Positions 27,404-37,142 of a stretch of 64,000 nucleotides of DNA are shown in pieces. Every line of letters begins with the position of its first letter. The first letter of the stretch is position 1. The DNA is from Salipiger thiooxidans (GTDB lineage Bacteria > Pseudomonadota > Alphaproteobacteria > Rhodobacterales > Rhodobacteraceae), in contig NZ_FNAV01000009.1 in assembly GCF_900102075.1 (NCBI RefSeq), positions 1 to 64,000 of the forward strand. The letters run 5' to 3'. The translations under genes and the position numbers were made by a program. Below the pieces are notes generated by a model, which saw only the letters and a program-made list of their open reading frames with translations, was not told the DNA's origin and did no database searches.

Positions 27404-28555
27404 ATGGACAGCGCTAAGCCTGAAGCCCTCAACCTTGAATTGAACTTTTCGGAGCAGTTCGGCGAGACCGCTTCGCAGACCGAGCAGACCGCGGCGCTGG
27501 CCGCCGTCGCCGTGACCAGTGACGACAACGAGCGCAGCGCCTCGCTGCTCGCGATGGCGCTCGGCGGGGACGGCGACGACGTCTGGGAGGGCACCGATGC
27601 GCCGGAATACTACTCGGGCGGGCTCGGCAACGACGACCTCGACGGCGAGGGCGGCAACGACTCGCTCTACGGCAACTCAGGCAATGACACGCTCGACGGC
27701 GGCGACGGTGACGATTACCTCAGCGGCTACACCGGGATGGACAGCATCGAGGGCGACAGCGGCGATGACACCATCTACGGCGGTGGCGGCGCCGACAGTC
27801 TCGAGGGCGACGAGGGCAACGACCTCATCAGCGGCGGGACCGGCAACGACTCCATCGAGGGCGACGAGGGCAACGACAGCCTCTACGGCAACTCCGGCCA
27901 CGACAGCGTCGAGGGCGGCGACGGAGACGATTACATCAGCGGCTACACCGGCAACGACACGCTGGTGGGCGGCGCGGGCGACGACATGATCGTCGGCGGC
28001 TCGGGCAACGACGAGATCATCACCAACTCGGGCGACGATACGGTCTACGGCGGCAGCGACGACGACTTCATCAACGCCTTCTCCGGCAACAACCTGCTGA
28101 ACGGCGGCACCGGCGACGACACCATAAGCGGCGGTGACGGCGACGACAGCATCTACGGCAACAGCGGCGACGATGTGCTCGATGGCCGCGGCGGCGCGGA
28201 TTACATGAGCGGCTACAGCGGCGACGACGTGCTGCGCGCAGGGGGCGGCGACACGCTGTCTGGCGGCAGCGGCGCGGACAGCTTCCTCTTCGAGATCGTC
28301 TACGCCGACAGCACCTCCGTCATCACCGACTTCGAGGCCGGAGTGGACGACATCCAGTTCTACGGCGACGAGTATACCGTCTATCAAGGCGATGCGCTGT
28401 CGCAGGCCGTGCAGGTTGGCGACGACGTGGTCATCACCCGGCAGGTCTACGACGCTTTCGAGGGCGCCGGCGCAACGCTGGAGCTGATCCTCGAGGACAC
28501 GCAGCTGGACGACCTGTCGTCGAGCGACTTCATGGACGGGCTGTTCTACTACTGA
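27404..28555 (+). CDS. RTX-repeat calcium-binding protein
   Basis: An acidic protein of 383 residues. Residues 1-50 are helical with no signal peptide. Residues 53-292 consist of glycine/aspartate-rich nonapeptides (GGxGxDxxx type) that should fold as a calcium-bound parallel beta-roll. A hydrophobic, aromatic C-terminal part (ending DFMDGLFYY) fits an uncleaved type I secretion signal. No catalytic domain is seen. A 25-residue higher-order unit (SLYGNSG to SGYTG) recurs three times, starting at residues 87, 159 and 249. No type I exporter gene is adjacent. The gene is inserted, in opposite orientation, between frr and pyrH and ends at a strong terminator. Role may be a matrix, S-layer-like or adhesive protein; this is a guess. 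Confidence 0.88.
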   Translation: MDSAKPEALNLELNFSEQFGETASQTEQTAALAAVAVTSDDNERSASLLAMALGGDGDDVWEGTDAPEYYSGGLGNDDLDGEGGNDSLYGNSGNDTLDGGDGDDYLSGYTGMDSIEGDSGDDTIYGGGGADSLEGDEGNDLISGGTGNDSIEGDEGNDSLYGNSGHDSVEGGDGDDYISGYTGNDTLVGGAGDDMIVGGSGNDEIITNSGDDTVYGGSDDDFINAFSGNNLLNGGTGDDTISGGDGDDSIYGNSGDDVLDGRGGADYMSGYSGDDVLRAGGGDTLSGGSGADSFLFEIVYADSTSVITDFEAGVDDIQFYGDEYTVYQGDALSQAVQVGDDVVITRQVYDAFEGAGATLELILEDTQLDDLSSSDFMDGLFYY

Positions 28556-28580
28556 CGCCGGCACCTCCTTCGCAAAACAG

Positions 28581-28619
28581 CACCGCCCGCAGGCCGGAAC
28601 CTGCGGGCGGTGTCTTTTT
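28581..28619 (+). terminator. Strong intrinsic terminator of the RTX gene
   Basis: A 13-bp stem (28581-28593 with 28600-28612) with a 6-nt loop is followed by TCTTTTT. It ends the RTX transcript before the convergent pyrH gene. Confidence 0.85.
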
Positions 28620-28655
28620 GTCGGCGTGGTGTCTGCTTCCAGGGCGGCGTGCGGC

Positions 28656-29381
28656 TCAGCCGACGCGGGTGTAGGTGCCCTGCCCCGCAAGGATGCCGCG
28701 GAACCCGCCCGGCTCGTCCAGCGGGAAGACGATGATCGGCAGGTTGTTGTCGCGCGCCAGCGCGATGGCCGAGGCGTCCATGACCTTGAGGTTCTTCTGC
28801 AGCACCTCGTCGTAGCTCACCTTGTCGTAGCGCTTGGCGTCGGGGTTGGTGCGCGGGTCGCTGTCATAGACGCCGTCGGTGCCGTTCTTGCCCATGAAGA
28901 GCGCCTCGCAGGCCATCTCGTTGGCGCGCAGCGCCGAGGCGGTGTCGGTGGTGAAATAAGGGTTGCCGGTGCCCGCGGCGAAGATGCAGACGCGCTTCTT
29001 CTCGAGGTGGCGCACGGCGCGGCGCCGGATGTAGGGCTCGGCCACCTCGTCCATGCGGATCGCGGTGATCACCCGGGTGTAGACGCCGATCTCTTCCAGC
29101 GCCGATTGCATCGCCAGCGCGTTCATGACGGTCGCCAGCATGCCCATGTAGTCGGCGGTGGTCCGTTCCATGCCCTGCGCGGAACCGGCGAGGCCGCGGA
29201 AGATGTTGCCGCCGCCGATCACCATGCAGATCTCGACGCCCATGTCGTGCACGGTCTTCACTTCCCGGGCGATGCGCTCGACGGTCGGCGGGTGCAGGCC
29301 GTAGCCCTGGTCCCCCATGAGCGCCTCTCCCGAGATTTTCAGCAAGACGCGATTGAAGGTGGTCTGCGGGGTCTCGGTCAT
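28656..29381 (-). CDS. pyrH: Uridylate kinase
   Basis: A hexameric bacterial UMP kinase of 241 residues. It makes UDP from UMP with ATP. Recognisable blocks are [26 protein letters not shown], the [17 protein letters not shown] helix, and [12 protein letters not shown]. The ATG at 29381 has a GGAG site 7 bases upstream and is preferred over a GTG at 29396. The usual rpsB-tsf genes are not upstream; instead the divergent miaA gene follows. Downstream, an RTX gene splits it from frr. Confidence 0.96.
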   Translation of the reverse strand: MTETPQTTFNRVLLKISGEALMGDQGYGLHPPTVERIAREVKTVHDMGVEICMVIGGGNIFRGLAGSAQGMERTTADYMGMLATVMNALAMQSALEEIGVYTRVITAIRMDEVAEPYIRRRAVRHLEKKRVCIFAAGTGNPYFTTDTASALRANEMACEALFMGKNGTDGVYDSDPRTNPDAKRYDKVSYDEVLQKNLKVMDASAIALARDNNLPIIVFPLDEPGGFRGILAGQGTYTRVG

Positions 29382-29382
29382 G

Positions 29383-29412
29383 TTGCGCTCCGTCACTGAG
29401 GGGGTCTAGGAT
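29383..29412 (+). promoter_or_regulatory. Possible promoter of miaA
   Basis: TTGCGC (29383-29388) and TAGGAT (29407-29412) are separated by 18 bp, between divergent pyrH and miaA. A perfect palindrome GCAATG-CTG-CATTGC (29446-29460) lies in the predicted leader. Confidence 0.35.
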
Positions 29413-29490
29413 CGGCGCCATATGTGGCCGAAAACCGGCCCCTCTGCAATGCTGCATTGCCGCGAGCGAAGACCTTCGAAGGAGGACGCC

Positions 29491-30387
29491 CTGTCCGATA
29501 TTCTGACCCGGCTGGCGCCCGATCCGGAGCGCCCGGTGCTGATCGCCGGCCCCACCGCCAGCGGCAAGTCGGCGCTGGCGCTCGAGATCGCAGCGCGCGA
29601 TGGCGGCGTCATCGTGAACGCCGACGCGATCCAGGTGTTCTCGGACTGGCGGGTGCTCACCGCGCGACCCTCCGAGGCCGAGGAGGCGCTCGCGCCGCAC
29701 GCGCTCTACGGTCACGTCCCGGGCACGCAGGCATACAGTGTGGGCGAGTGGCTGAGGGATGTCGCGCAACTTATGCGCGGGCCCGGGCGGCTGATCGTGG
29801 TGGGCGGAACCGGGCTTTATTTCAGCGCCCTGACCGAGGGGCTGGCCGAAATTCCGCCGACGCCACCGGCGGTTCGCGACGAGGCGATGGCGCGGCTCGA
29901 CGCGGGCGAGCGCGCCGCGATGGTCGAGGAACTCGACAGCGACACCCGGGTGCGGATCGACACGGCGAATCCAATGCGCGTGGCGCGGGCGTGGGAAGTT
30001 CTGCGCTCTACCGGGCGAGGAATCGCGGCGTGGCAGGATGAGACGCCCCCGCCGCTTCTGCCTCTTTCGCAGGCACAACCCATCGTCTTCGATGCCCCCA
30101 AGGACTGGCTCAGCCCGCGAATCGAAACGCGGTTCCGCAAGATGGTCCGCGAGGGCGCGCTCGACGAGGCCCGCGCCAACCTCGCCACGTGGACGCCCGC
30201 CCTGCCCTCGGCCAAGGCCATCGGCGCCGCCGAGCTGATCGGCCACCTGCGCGGCGAGATGACCCTCGACGAGGCCATCGACCGGGCCACGGTGCTCACC
30301 CGGCAATTCGCCAAGCGCCAGCGTACGTGGTTCCGGGCGCGGATGCGCGACTGGCCCGCGCTGACCCCGGAAGAGAGCGGCGCGTGA
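29491..30387 (+). CDS. miaA: tRNA dimethylallyltransferase, apparent CTG start
   Basis: A protein of 298 residues from the proposed start. It adds a dimethylallyl group to A37 of tRNAs that read UNN codons. The P-loop GPTASGKS is at 20-27, the DxxQ-type motif [19 protein letters not shown] follows, and [14 protein letters not shown] is the substrate region. No ATG, GTG or TTG lies at the expected place. A perfect AAGGAGG (29479-29485) sits 5 bases before a CTG codon at 29491, and conserved sequence begins there. ATGs at 29422 and 29449 would add 23 or 14 residues with no family likeness. The enzyme identity is sure; the start is an inference. Confidence 0.92.
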   Translation: MSDILTRLAPDPERPVLIAGPTASGKSALALEIAARDGGVIVNADAIQVFSDWRVLTARPSEAEEALAPHALYGHVPGTQAYSVGEWLRDVAQLMRGPGRLIVVGGTGLYFSALTEGLAEIPPTPPAVRDEAMARLDAGERAAMVEELDSDTRVRIDTANPMRVARAWEVLRSTGRGIAAWQDETPPPLLPLSQAQPIVFDAPKDWLSPRIETRFRKMVREGALDEARANLATWTPALPSAKAIGAAELIGHLRGEMTLDEAIDRATVLTRQFAKRQRTWFRARMRDWPALTPEESGA

Positions 30388-31220
30388 GTGCCGCCCCGGA
30401 CAGTGCCGCGCCCGTGCGCGTGGCCTCTCTGGGGAGCATATCCGGCTGGCGCTACCGTCTGCTGCACGACCGGGGCGATCACACGCTGATCTGGCTGACC
30501 CGCGGACAGGGCCGCGTGATCGTCGACGGCATCCGCCGCGGGCTCGGGCCGCACAACGCGCTGTTCCTCCCGGCGGGCACGCTCTTCGCCTTCGAGCCCG
30601 GCGCGCAGAGCCTTGGCACGGTTCTGCATTGTCCCGCCGGCCGCACCGGGCTCTGGCCCATGGATCCGCTGCACCTGCGGGTGCGGGAAGGCGCGGCGCA
30701 GGGCGAGCTGACGGGCATGCTCGACGCCATGCAGCGCGAACAGGGACAGGACCGGCTGCTGATGGACGAGGCGCTTGGGGCGCAGTCGAGCCTAGCGGCG
30801 GTCTGGCTGCAACGGCAATGCGCGGCGGGTGCCCGCGATGCCCTGCCCGACAGTGCCGCGCACCGGCTGATGCGGCTCTACGCGGGCGCGCTCTCGGCCG
30901 GGTTCCGCAGCGACCGCGGCGTTTCGGACTACGCCGCCGCGCTCGGGGTGACCGCGACCCACCTCACCCGCACCGCCCGCGCCTGCTGCGGCATGACCGC
31001 GGTGGCGATGCTGGCCGAGCGCAAGCTGCACGAGGCGCAGCGCCTGCTCGCCCTGCCCGAACCGGCGGTCAACCGCATCGCCGAGGCGCTTGGTTTCAAC
31101 AGCGCGCCCTATTTCACCCGCTTCATCCGCAGCCACACCGGGCTCTCTCCGACCGAGATCCGCAACGGCGGCAAGCCCGGCGCACGGGCGCCCCAGACGC
31201 GCGGCACCCTTCACCGTTAG
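30384..31220 (+). CDS. AraC-family transcriptional regulator
   Basis: A protein of 278 residues. An N-terminal cupin-like sensor region (about 15-110) precedes a C-terminal AraC DNA-binding domain with two helix-turn-helix motifs (about 175-265). The second shows the typical [31 protein letters not shown]. The start is a GTG overlapping the miaA stop in a GTGA; the open frame upstream runs through miaA. The effector is unknown. The downstream solute-binding protein gene is the most likely local target, though miaA coupling suggests constitutive low expression. Confidence 0.87.
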   Translation: MSAAPDSAAPVRVASLGSISGWRYRLLHDRGDHTLIWLTRGQGRVIVDGIRRGLGPHNALFLPAGTLFAFEPGAQSLGTVLHCPAGRTGLWPMDPLHLRVREGAAQGELTGMLDAMQREQGQDRLLMDEALGAQSSLAAVWLQRQCAAGARDALPDSAAHRLMRLYAGALSAGFRSDRGVSDYAAALGVTATHLTRTARACCGMTAVAMLAERKLHEAQRLLALPEPAVNRIAEALGFNSAPYFTRFIRSHTGLSPTEIRNGGKPGARAPQTRGTLHR

Positions 31221-31332
31221 GCGAGGCGGGCGGAAGCCTCTTGCCGCGAGAGGGGCTTCAGGGTTTCATGGCCGCCGAGGGAGAAGACCGGTGCCGGCGC
31301 GACCGTCGGCCCGCGACCATGAAGGACGGGGT

Positions 31333-33012
31333 ATGACGCAGAGGGGAGAAGCTGAACGGGTCCATCCGGGGGCACGCGCCTGCGCACGCGACCTGAAGGC
31401 CGGGCGGCTCGACCGTCGTGAATTCCTGACACGCGCCACGGCGCTTGGACTCAGCGCAACCGCCGCCTACGCGCTCGGCGGGCTCGGCACGCCCGCGCGG
31501 GCCGAGGAAGAGCCCGGCCTCGCCGGTTCCAGCAGCCTGCGCATCCAGATGGAGGTCCGCCCGATCAAGGACCCGCGCACCGCCGACTGGTCAGAGATCG
31601 CCAATTTCTACCGCGGCTGGCTCGAGTATCTCGTCGAGTACAACCGCGACGGCACCGTGCGCGGCATGCTGCTGGAAAGCTGGGAGGTCAGCGACGACGC
31701 CACCGAATACGTGCTGCACGTCCGCCCCGGCGTGCGCTGGAACAACGGCGACGCCTTCACCGCCGAGGACGTGGCGCGGATGTTCCGCTACTGGTGCAAC
31801 CGCGACGTCGAGGGCAACTCCATGGCCGGGCGGCTGGGCTCGATGGTCGACCGCGAGACCGGCCATCTCCGCGAGGGCGCCGTCACCGTCGTCGACGACC
31901 TGACCGTGCGGCTCGCCCTGCCGAAGCCCGACGTCGCACTGATGGTCGGGCTCTCCGACTATCCCGCCGCCGTGGTCCACAAGAGCCACGACCCGCTTAC
32001 CATGCTCGAGAACCCGGTGGGCACCGGCCCCTACCTGCCCGAGAGCCTCGTGCCCAACGAAAGCGCGGTGCTGGTGCGCAACGCCGATCACGACTGGTGG
32101 GGCGCCAGCGCCGAGGGCTTTGGCGGCGCCACCATCGAGCGCATCACCTTCCTCGACTACGGCACCGACCCGGCAAGCTGGCTCGCCGCGGCCAAGGCCG
32201 ACGAGGTCGACATGCTCTACGAGAACATCGGCGATTTCATCGACGCCGCCGACGCGCTCGGCTGGCAGAAATCCGAGGTGGTCACCGGCTCGACCGTCGT
32301 GCTGCGCGCCAACCAGGCGGCGCTGGTCGAGGGCAAGGCGCCCTACTCGGACCTGCGCGTGCGCAAGGCGCTGCAGATGTCGGTCGACAACGAGATCTGC
32401 CTGGAGCTCGGCCATTCCGGCCTTGGTACCGTGGCGCAGAACCACCACGTGGCACCGGTGCATCCCGACTACGCTGACGTGGGCCCCACCCCCTACGACC
32501 CCGAGGCCGCGCTGGCGCTGATGGCCGAGGCCGGGATGGAGGGGTTCGAGCACGAGCTGGTGACGCTCGACGACGGTCTCACCATGCGCACCGGCGATGC
32601 CGCCGCTGCCATGCTCCGCGACGCGGGGTTCAAGGTGAATCGCACGGTCCTGCCGGGCTCGCGGTTCTGGGCCGAGTGGAAGACCTACCCGCTCTCGGTG
32701 ACCGAGTGGAACCACCGCCCGCTCGGCATCCAGGTCATCGCGCTGGCCTATCGCACCGGCGAGCCGTGGAACGAGTCCGGCTACGCCAACGCCGATTTCG
32801 ACGAACTGGTGACCGAGGCGCTCGGCATCGCCGACGACACCGCGCGCAGCAAGGTGATGGCCGAGATCGAGAAGACGCTCCAGCGCGACGCGGTTATCAT
32901 CCAGCCCTACTGGCGCTCGCTCTACCGTCACGTCCGCCCGGGCGTCACCGGTGCGGACATCCACCCGTCGTGGGAGATCCACCTTTACAGGCTCGGCATC
33001 TCGCAGGGCTGA
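31333..33012 (+). CDS. Tat-exported family 5 peptide-binding protein
   Basis: An ABC transporter receptor of 559 residues. A twin-arginine signal ([15 protein letters not shown] at about residues 27-41) with a long n-region indicates export of a folded protein through Tat. The SBP_bac_5 domain follows, with [18 protein letters not shown] and [12 protein letters not shown]. The ATG at 31333 has AAGGACGGGG upstream; the longer in-frame extension overlaps the regulator gene. No permease or ATPase genes are adjacent. Dipeptide, oligopeptide, nickel or glycoside ligands are all possible in this family. The AraC regulator upstream may control it. Confidence 0.87.
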   Translation: MTQRGEAERVHPGARACARDLKAGRLDRREFLTRATALGLSATAAYALGGLGTPARAEEEPGLAGSSSLRIQMEVRPIKDPRTADWSEIANFYRGWLEYLVEYNRDGTVRGMLLESWEVSDDATEYVLHVRPGVRWNNGDAFTAEDVARMFRYWCNRDVEGNSMAGRLGSMVDRETGHLREGAVTVVDDLTVRLALPKPDVALMVGLSDYPAAVVHKSHDPLTMLENPVGTGPYLPESLVPNESAVLVRNADHDWWGASAEGFGGATIERITFLDYGTDPASWLAAAKADEVDMLYENIGDFIDAADALGWQKSEVVTGSTVVLRANQAALVEGKAPYSDLRVRKALQMSVDNEICLELGHSGLGTVAQNHHVAPVHPDYADVGPTPYDPEAALALMAEAGMEGFEHELVTLDDGLTMRTGDAAAAMLRDAGFKVNRTVLPGSRFWAEWKTYPLSVTEWNHRPLGIQVIALAYRTGEPWNESGYANADFDELVTEALGIADDTARSKVMAEIEKTLQRDAVIIQPYWRSLYRHVRPGVTGADIHPSWEIHLYRLGISQG

Positions 33013-33016
33013 GCGC

Positions 33017-34171
33017 TTACTGCGCGGACTCGGTCAGCAGGTCCTCGTAGCGCTGGTCGGTCAGCGTCTTCAGGAAGGCCACAAGCGCGTCGATGCGCTG
33101 GTCGTCGAGCGCGGGCCCCTCGGTGAGTTCGGTCATCGCGATGTTCTCGGCGACCTCGGGCGGGCCGAAGGGCGCGCCGGTCTCGGGGTTGATCTTCCGC
33201 TTTTCGTTCCGGGTGTTGTAGGTGTTGTAGAACAGGATCACCGTGCGCAGATCCTCGAACACGCCGTTGTGCATGTAGGGGCCCGTCACCGCGACGTTGC
33301 GCAGGGTCGGCGTCCGGTAGCGGCCCATGGTGTCCATCGCTCCCGCCACGCCCGGGTTGGCGTGCAGCCCGTCGTCGAGCTTGGTCACTCCATTCGAGGC
33401 CCGCAGGTCCGTGTTCGCCGGGACGCCGAGGTTGTAGTAGCGGTAGTTCGAGAAGGTCTCTTCCCGGTCCATCGCGTTCTGGCGGAGCTTGTGGCAGACG
33501 TTGCAGTTGGTGAACTGCTGCGAGAAGAACAGCAGCCGCCCGAGCTCTTCCTGCTTGGTGAGCTCGACCTCGCCGCGCAGGTAGCGGTCGTATTTCGAGG
33601 TGAAGGGCGCGAACTCGTCGCTGCGCTCGAAGGCGGCGATGGCGCTGGTCATGGCATCGTAGGCGGCGTCGGGATCGTCGAGCACGCCCGCCTCGAAGAG
33701 CGCCGGGAAGGTTTCGGTATAATAGGCGTTCTCGCGCAGGCGCGCGACCACGGCGGCCTTGTCGGCCATCCCCATCTCGAGCGGGTTCAGCGGCGGCCCG
33801 CCCGCCTGCTCCTCGAGCGTGGCGGCGCGCCCGTCGTGGAACAGCCCGCCGACCCAGGCCCCGTCCTCGGCCTGGGCGAAGGCCGGCGCAAAGGCGGCGT
33901 AGGCCGCGGTCGGCGCGTTGCGGTCCCCGATGGACTGCCCGTCATCGCCGGGCGACGCGGCGCCGCGCGGATCGGCAAAGCCATGGTCGGGGTCGTGGCA
34001 ACTTGCGCAGCTCTGGGTGCGGTTCTTCGAAAGGTTCACGTCGAAGAACAGCGCCTCGCCCAGATCCTCGAGCCGAACGGGTTCCGAGGCCGCTGAGCGG
34101 GACACGCTCACGCCAAGACCGGCCACGGCGGTGGCGGTGACGGACAGCGTGAGCAGGATGGCGAGTTTCAT
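33017..34171 (-). CDS. Di-haem cytochrome c peroxidase (CcpA/MauG family)
   Basis: A protein of 384 residues with a signal peptide (about 1-29). Two c-type haem sites are visible: CASCH (Cys55, Cys58, His59) and CNVCH (Cys223, Cys226, His227). Such enzymes reduce hydrogen peroxide in the periplasm with electrons from small cytochromes; MauG-type members instead modify proteins. The GRYRTPTLRNVAVTGPYMHNG block is typical of the peroxidase fold. The ATG at 34171 has GGGAG 7 bases before it and is preferred over an upstream codon at 34204. An FNR-type box lies 52 bp upstream, fitting oxygen-dependent control. It ends 4 bp from the convergent peptide-binding gene. Confidence 0.92.
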   Translation of the reverse strand: MKLAILLTLSVTATAVAGLGVSVSRSAASEPVRLEDLGEALFFDVNLSKNRTQSCASCHDPDHGFADPRGAASPGDDGQSIGDRNAPTAAYAAFAPAFAQAEDGAWVGGLFHDGRAATLEEQAGGPPLNPLEMGMADKAAVVARLRENAYYTETFPALFEAGVLDDPDAAYDAMTSAIAAFERSDEFAPFTSKYDRYLRGEVELTKQEELGRLLFFSQQFTNCNVCHKLRQNAMDREETFSNYRYYNLGVPANTDLRASNGVTKLDDGLHANPGVAGAMDTMGRYRTPTLRNVAVTGPYMHNGVFEDLRTVILFYNTYNTRNEKRKINPETGAPFGPPEVAENIAMTELTEGPALDDQRIDALVAFLKTLTDQRYEDLLTESAQ

Positions 34172-34222
34172 GCGGCGTCTCCCAATTGGGCCCGGAGATG
34201 GCATGACCTCCTAACGCCGACC

Positions 34223-34236
34223 TTGATGCAGGTCAA
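34223..34236. promoter_or_regulatory. FNR/FnrL-type operator upstream of the di-haem peroxidase
   Basis: TTGAT-GCAG-GTCAA matches the FNR consensus TTGAT-N4-ATCAA at 9 of 10 fixed positions. It lies 52 bp upstream of the peroxidase start codon, a position suited to activation under low oxygen. Confidence 0.6.
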
Positions 34237-34272
34237 TTCCTGACGAAAAGCCTTGGTCACTGGGGCGCCGGA

Positions 34273-34890
34273 TCAGCTGCCCCAGATCGTCTTCACGTAG
34301 TTGCGGGTTTCACGGTAAGGCGGCACGCCGCCATGCTTCTCAACCGCGCCGGGACCGGCGTTGTAGGCCGCCAGCGCCAGCCGCCACGAGCCGAACTTGA
34401 CGTATTGCGCCTTGAGATACCGCGCCCCGCCCTCGAGGTTCTGGGCCGGGTCATGCGGGTCGACGCCCAGCCGCTTGGCGGTGAAGGGCATCAGCTGCGC
34501 GAGCCCGATGGCGCCCTTGTGCGACTTGGCGGCGGGGTTGAAGTTCGATTCCTGCTTCACGAGGCGCAGGAACAGGTCCTCGGGCACGCCGTGCCGCCGT
34601 GCCGCGATCCGGGCCATATCGGCGTAGGGGCCGTTGTAGCGCCCGCGGTAGACCGGGGTCGTGCTCTCGTCGCCGCCCATCGGGCCCCACTTGGTGGGTG
34701 TCACCACGGACGGCGGCTGCAGCCGGACCGAGCTGCGGTATTGCTCGGAGGCGCGGGTGTCGAGCACCGTCGTCTGCTGCCGGAACAACATGACGCGGTT
34801 CTTGGTGGAAAGCGTCTCGGCCTGCACGGCAGACGTCGAGAGCGCAGCGCAGACCAGTGCCTGCAACGCGATGGTTTGCAGTCCTCGCAT
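34273..34890 (-). CDS. Lytic murein transglycosylase (SLT domain)
   Basis: A protein of 205 residues with a signal peptide (about 1-24) and a C-terminal SLT (lysozyme-like) domain from about residue 85. The catalytic Glu114 lies in [10 protein letters not shown], followed by [10 protein letters not shown] and [12 protein letters not shown], the three classic SLT motifs. It would cleave peptidoglycan glycan strands in the periplasm with formation of anhydromuramic ends. Residues 30-80 are a disordered linker. It is a single gene; the 292 bp between it and ssb hold a TATAGT box on the minus strand and no further gene that I can see. Confidence 0.9.
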   Translation of the reverse strand: MRGLQTIALQALVCAALSTSAVQAETLSTKNRVMLFRQQTTVLDTRASEQYRSSVRLQPPSVVTPTKWGPMGGDESTTPVYRGRYNGPYADMARIAARRHGVPEDLFLRLVKQESNFNPAAKSHKGAIGLAQLMPFTAKRLGVDPHDPAQNLEGGARYLKAQYVKFGSWRLALAAYNAGPGAVEKHGGVPPYRETRNYVKTIWGS

Positions 34891-35182
34891 GAGATGCCTT
34901 GTCCTGTCCCTTTATCCTTGGCCGGGACTATACCCGACCCGCGAGAAACCGCCAGCCTTGTGCCGGACATGCGGCAGGTGCGCGCTTACGTGTTGTTAAC
35001 CACGCACAGGTGACAGTCGCGGCCGCACGGCGTTTCCGGCTGTCGGGCGGCTTGGAACCGGTTCGGGGCATCGGGCTGTGGCCACCCGCGCCGTCGCTGT
35101 GTAAGGCTCGTCGAAACCCCCTCGGGGGCGGAGAATCGGAACAGGATCCGCGAAGGATCAGAAACAAACGAGTGAGGATGAC

Positions 35183-35734
35183 ATGGCCGGATCCGTGAAT
35201 AAGGTGATCTTGGTGGGCAATCTCGGGGCCGACCCCGAGGTGCGCACCTTCCAGAACGGCGGCAAGGTCTGCAACCTGAGGATCGCGACCTCGGAGAACT
35301 GGAAAGACCGCAACACCGGCGAGCGCCGCGAGCGCACCGAGTGGCACTCGGTCGCGATCTTCTCCGAACCGCTGGCGCGCATCGCCGAGCAGTACCTGCG
35401 CAAGGGCTCCAAGGTCTACATCGAGGGCCAGCTCGAGACCCGCAAGTGGCAGGACCAGTCCGGCCAGGACCGCTATTCGACCGAGATCGTGCTACGCCCC
35501 TACCGTGGCGAGCTGACCCTGCTCGACGGCCGCCAGGGTGGCGGCGGCGGCGGTGACTTCGGTGGCGGTTCGGGCGGCGGCTACGGTGGTGGCAGCGGCG
35601 GCGGTGGCTACAGCGGTGGCCGTGACGACTTCGGCGGCGGCTCCGGCGGTCGCGACGATTACGGCAGCGGCTCGGGCGGCGGTGGCGGCGGTCGCGCCCC
35701 CTCGCGCGATCTCGACGACGAGATCCCGTTCTGA
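35183..35734 (+). CDS. ssb: Single-stranded DNA-binding protein
   Basis: A protein of 183 residues. The OB-fold (1-115) begins with [20 protein letters not shown] and includes EWHSVAIF and [13 protein letters not shown]. It is followed by a long Gly-rich linker with Asp/Ser/Tyr insertions and the acidic tip DDEIPF, which docks repair and replication proteins. It coats ssDNA in replication, repair and recombination. I found no LexA box in its upstream region. A terminator follows within 35 bp. Confidence 0.97.
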   Translation: MAGSVNKVILVGNLGADPEVRTFQNGGKVCNLRIATSENWKDRNTGERRERTEWHSVAIFSEPLARIAEQYLRKGSKVYIEGQLETRKWQDQSGQDRYSTEIVLRPYRGELTLLDGRQGGGGGGDFGGGSGGGYGGGSGGGGYSGGRDDFGGGSGGRDDYGSGSGGGGGGRAPSRDLDDEIPF

Positions 35735-35765
35735 GCGCAGCCCGCGCCTGATCGCAGAGCTTGGG

Positions 35766-35796
35766 AAAGGGGGGATCACGTCCCCCCTTTTTCTTT
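35766..35796 (+). terminator. Intrinsic terminator of ssb
   Basis: The stem AAAGGGGGG (35766-35774) with CCCCCCTTT (35782-35790) is followed by TTCTTTT. It closes the ssb transcript. Confidence 0.8.
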
Positions 35797-35940
35797 TGGC
35801 GCCGCGCCTGACGCTTCGCGCTGTGTCTGAGAAAGTGCCAACTCCACACCCCGGCGAAAGAAAATCGCCGGACCCCAACTTTTTCCGACGGAACCTTCGG
35901 CCCGTTGCGTTTTGTCTTCCTGTACCAGTCGGAGCAGTCC

Positions 35941-37134
35941 ATGAAGTTGAGCAAGGCCACCGTTGCCATTTCCATCGTCCTGCTATGCGCCGGCGCAGGC
36001 TGGCTGTGGCTCAGGGACACGCAGGAGACCGAGCTCGCCGCGCCCCGCACCGTCGCGGTGACACGTGGCACGGTCGAGAGCACCGTGCTCGCCACCGGGC
36101 TCATCGAGGCCGAGAGCCTCGTCTCGGTCGGCGCCCGGACCTCGGGGCTGGTCGAGGAGCTGCTGGTCGACGTCGGCGACGATGTGGCCAAGGGCGAGCT
36201 CATCGCGCGCATCGACTCGCTCGAGCAGCAGAACGCGGTGCAACAGGCCAAGGCCGACCTCGCCCAGCTCGACGCCGAGATCGCCTCGAACGCCGCCGAG
36301 ATCCGGCTGGCGGAACAGGCGCTCTCGCGGCAGCAGACGCTCATCACCCGCGAGCTGGTGACCACCGAGGATCTTGAATCCGCCGAGGCGACACTGGACA
36401 TGGCGCACGCCAACGCGGCCTCGCTCGAGGCGCAGCGCGCCCGGGCCGAGATCGAGGTGGCGACCGCCGAGCTCGACCTGGAACGCACCCAGATCACCGC
36501 GCCCATCGACGGCACCGTCGTGGCCGTCGTCAGCGACGAGGGCACCACGGTCAACAACTCCTCGGAGACGCCGACCATCGTGAAGCTGGCGCAGCTCGAC
36601 CGGATGGAGATCAAGGCCGAGATCTCGGAGGCCGACGTGGTCAACGTCGCGCCGGGGCAGCTGGTGAGGTTCTCGCTGCTGGGCGCGCCGGACCGGGTCT
36701 ACGAGGCCGAGCTGGCCTCGGTCGAGCCCGCCCCGTCGTCGATCCGCGACAGCGACGAGATCGACACGGATACCGCGATCTACTACAACGCCCGCTTCCT
36801 CGTCGACAATTCCGACCGGCTGCTGCGCATCGGCATGTCGACCAACGTCACCATCATCCTTGGCCGCTCCGAGGACACGCTGACCCTGCCCCTCGCGACG
36901 CTGCCCTCGGCGGGCCCGGAGGGGCGCTACGTGGTGAGCGTCCTGGCCGACGACGACCGGCCCGAGCGCCGGGTGATCGAGATCGGCCTGAAGGACGCCA
37001 CTTCCTACGAGGTGCTGACCGGGCTTGCGGAAGGCGACCGGGTGATCGGTGGCGGTGCCCGGCCCACCGCGGCATCCGCGGCGCAGACCCGCAGCTCGCG
37101 CGGCCCCGGCGGCCCGCCCCCGGGCATGTTCTGA
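35941..37134 (+). CDS. macA: MacA-type membrane fusion protein
   Basis: A periplasmic adaptor of 397 residues of the HlyD/RND family. One N-terminal membrane anchor (about 5-22) is followed by a split lipoyl domain (TSGLVEELLVDVGDDVAKGELI and TQITAPIDGTVVAV), a coiled-coil hairpin between them (about 100-180), and a beta-barrel/membrane-proximal part. The C-terminal tail is Arg/Gly/Pro rich. It should link the MacB-type pump 8 bp downstream to an outer-membrane channel. Substrate is unknown. The ATG at 35941 gives the anchor; a codon 12 residues upstream is less likely. Confidence 0.88.
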   Translation: MKLSKATVAISIVLLCAGAGWLWLRDTQETELAAPRTVAVTRGTVESTVLATGLIEAESLVSVGARTSGLVEELLVDVGDDVAKGELIARIDSLEQQNAVQQAKADLAQLDAEIASNAAEIRLAEQALSRQQTLITRELVTTEDLESAEATLDMAHANAASLEAQRARAEIEVATAELDLERTQITAPIDGTVVAVVSDEGTTVNNSSETPTIVKLAQLDRMEIKAEISEADVVNVAPGQLVRFSLLGAPDRVYEAELASVEPAPSSIRDSDEIDTDTAIYYNARFLVDNSDRLLRIGMSTNVTIILGRSEDTLTLPLATLPSAGPEGRYVVSVLADDDRPERRVIEIGLKDATSYEVLTGLAEGDRVIGGGARPTAASAAQTRSSRGPGGPPPGMF

Positions 37135-37142
37135 GGCCCCCC

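Noticed and set aside
27592-28280. Regular short repeats considered as a CRISPR array
   Set aside because: They are in-frame RTX nonapeptide codons, vary in sequence and lack unique spacers.
35853-35873. CCGGCGA-TCGCCGG hairpin as a terminator upstream of macA
   Set aside because: The T-run is 8 bases away from the stem and ssb already has its own terminator; no transcript needs ending there.
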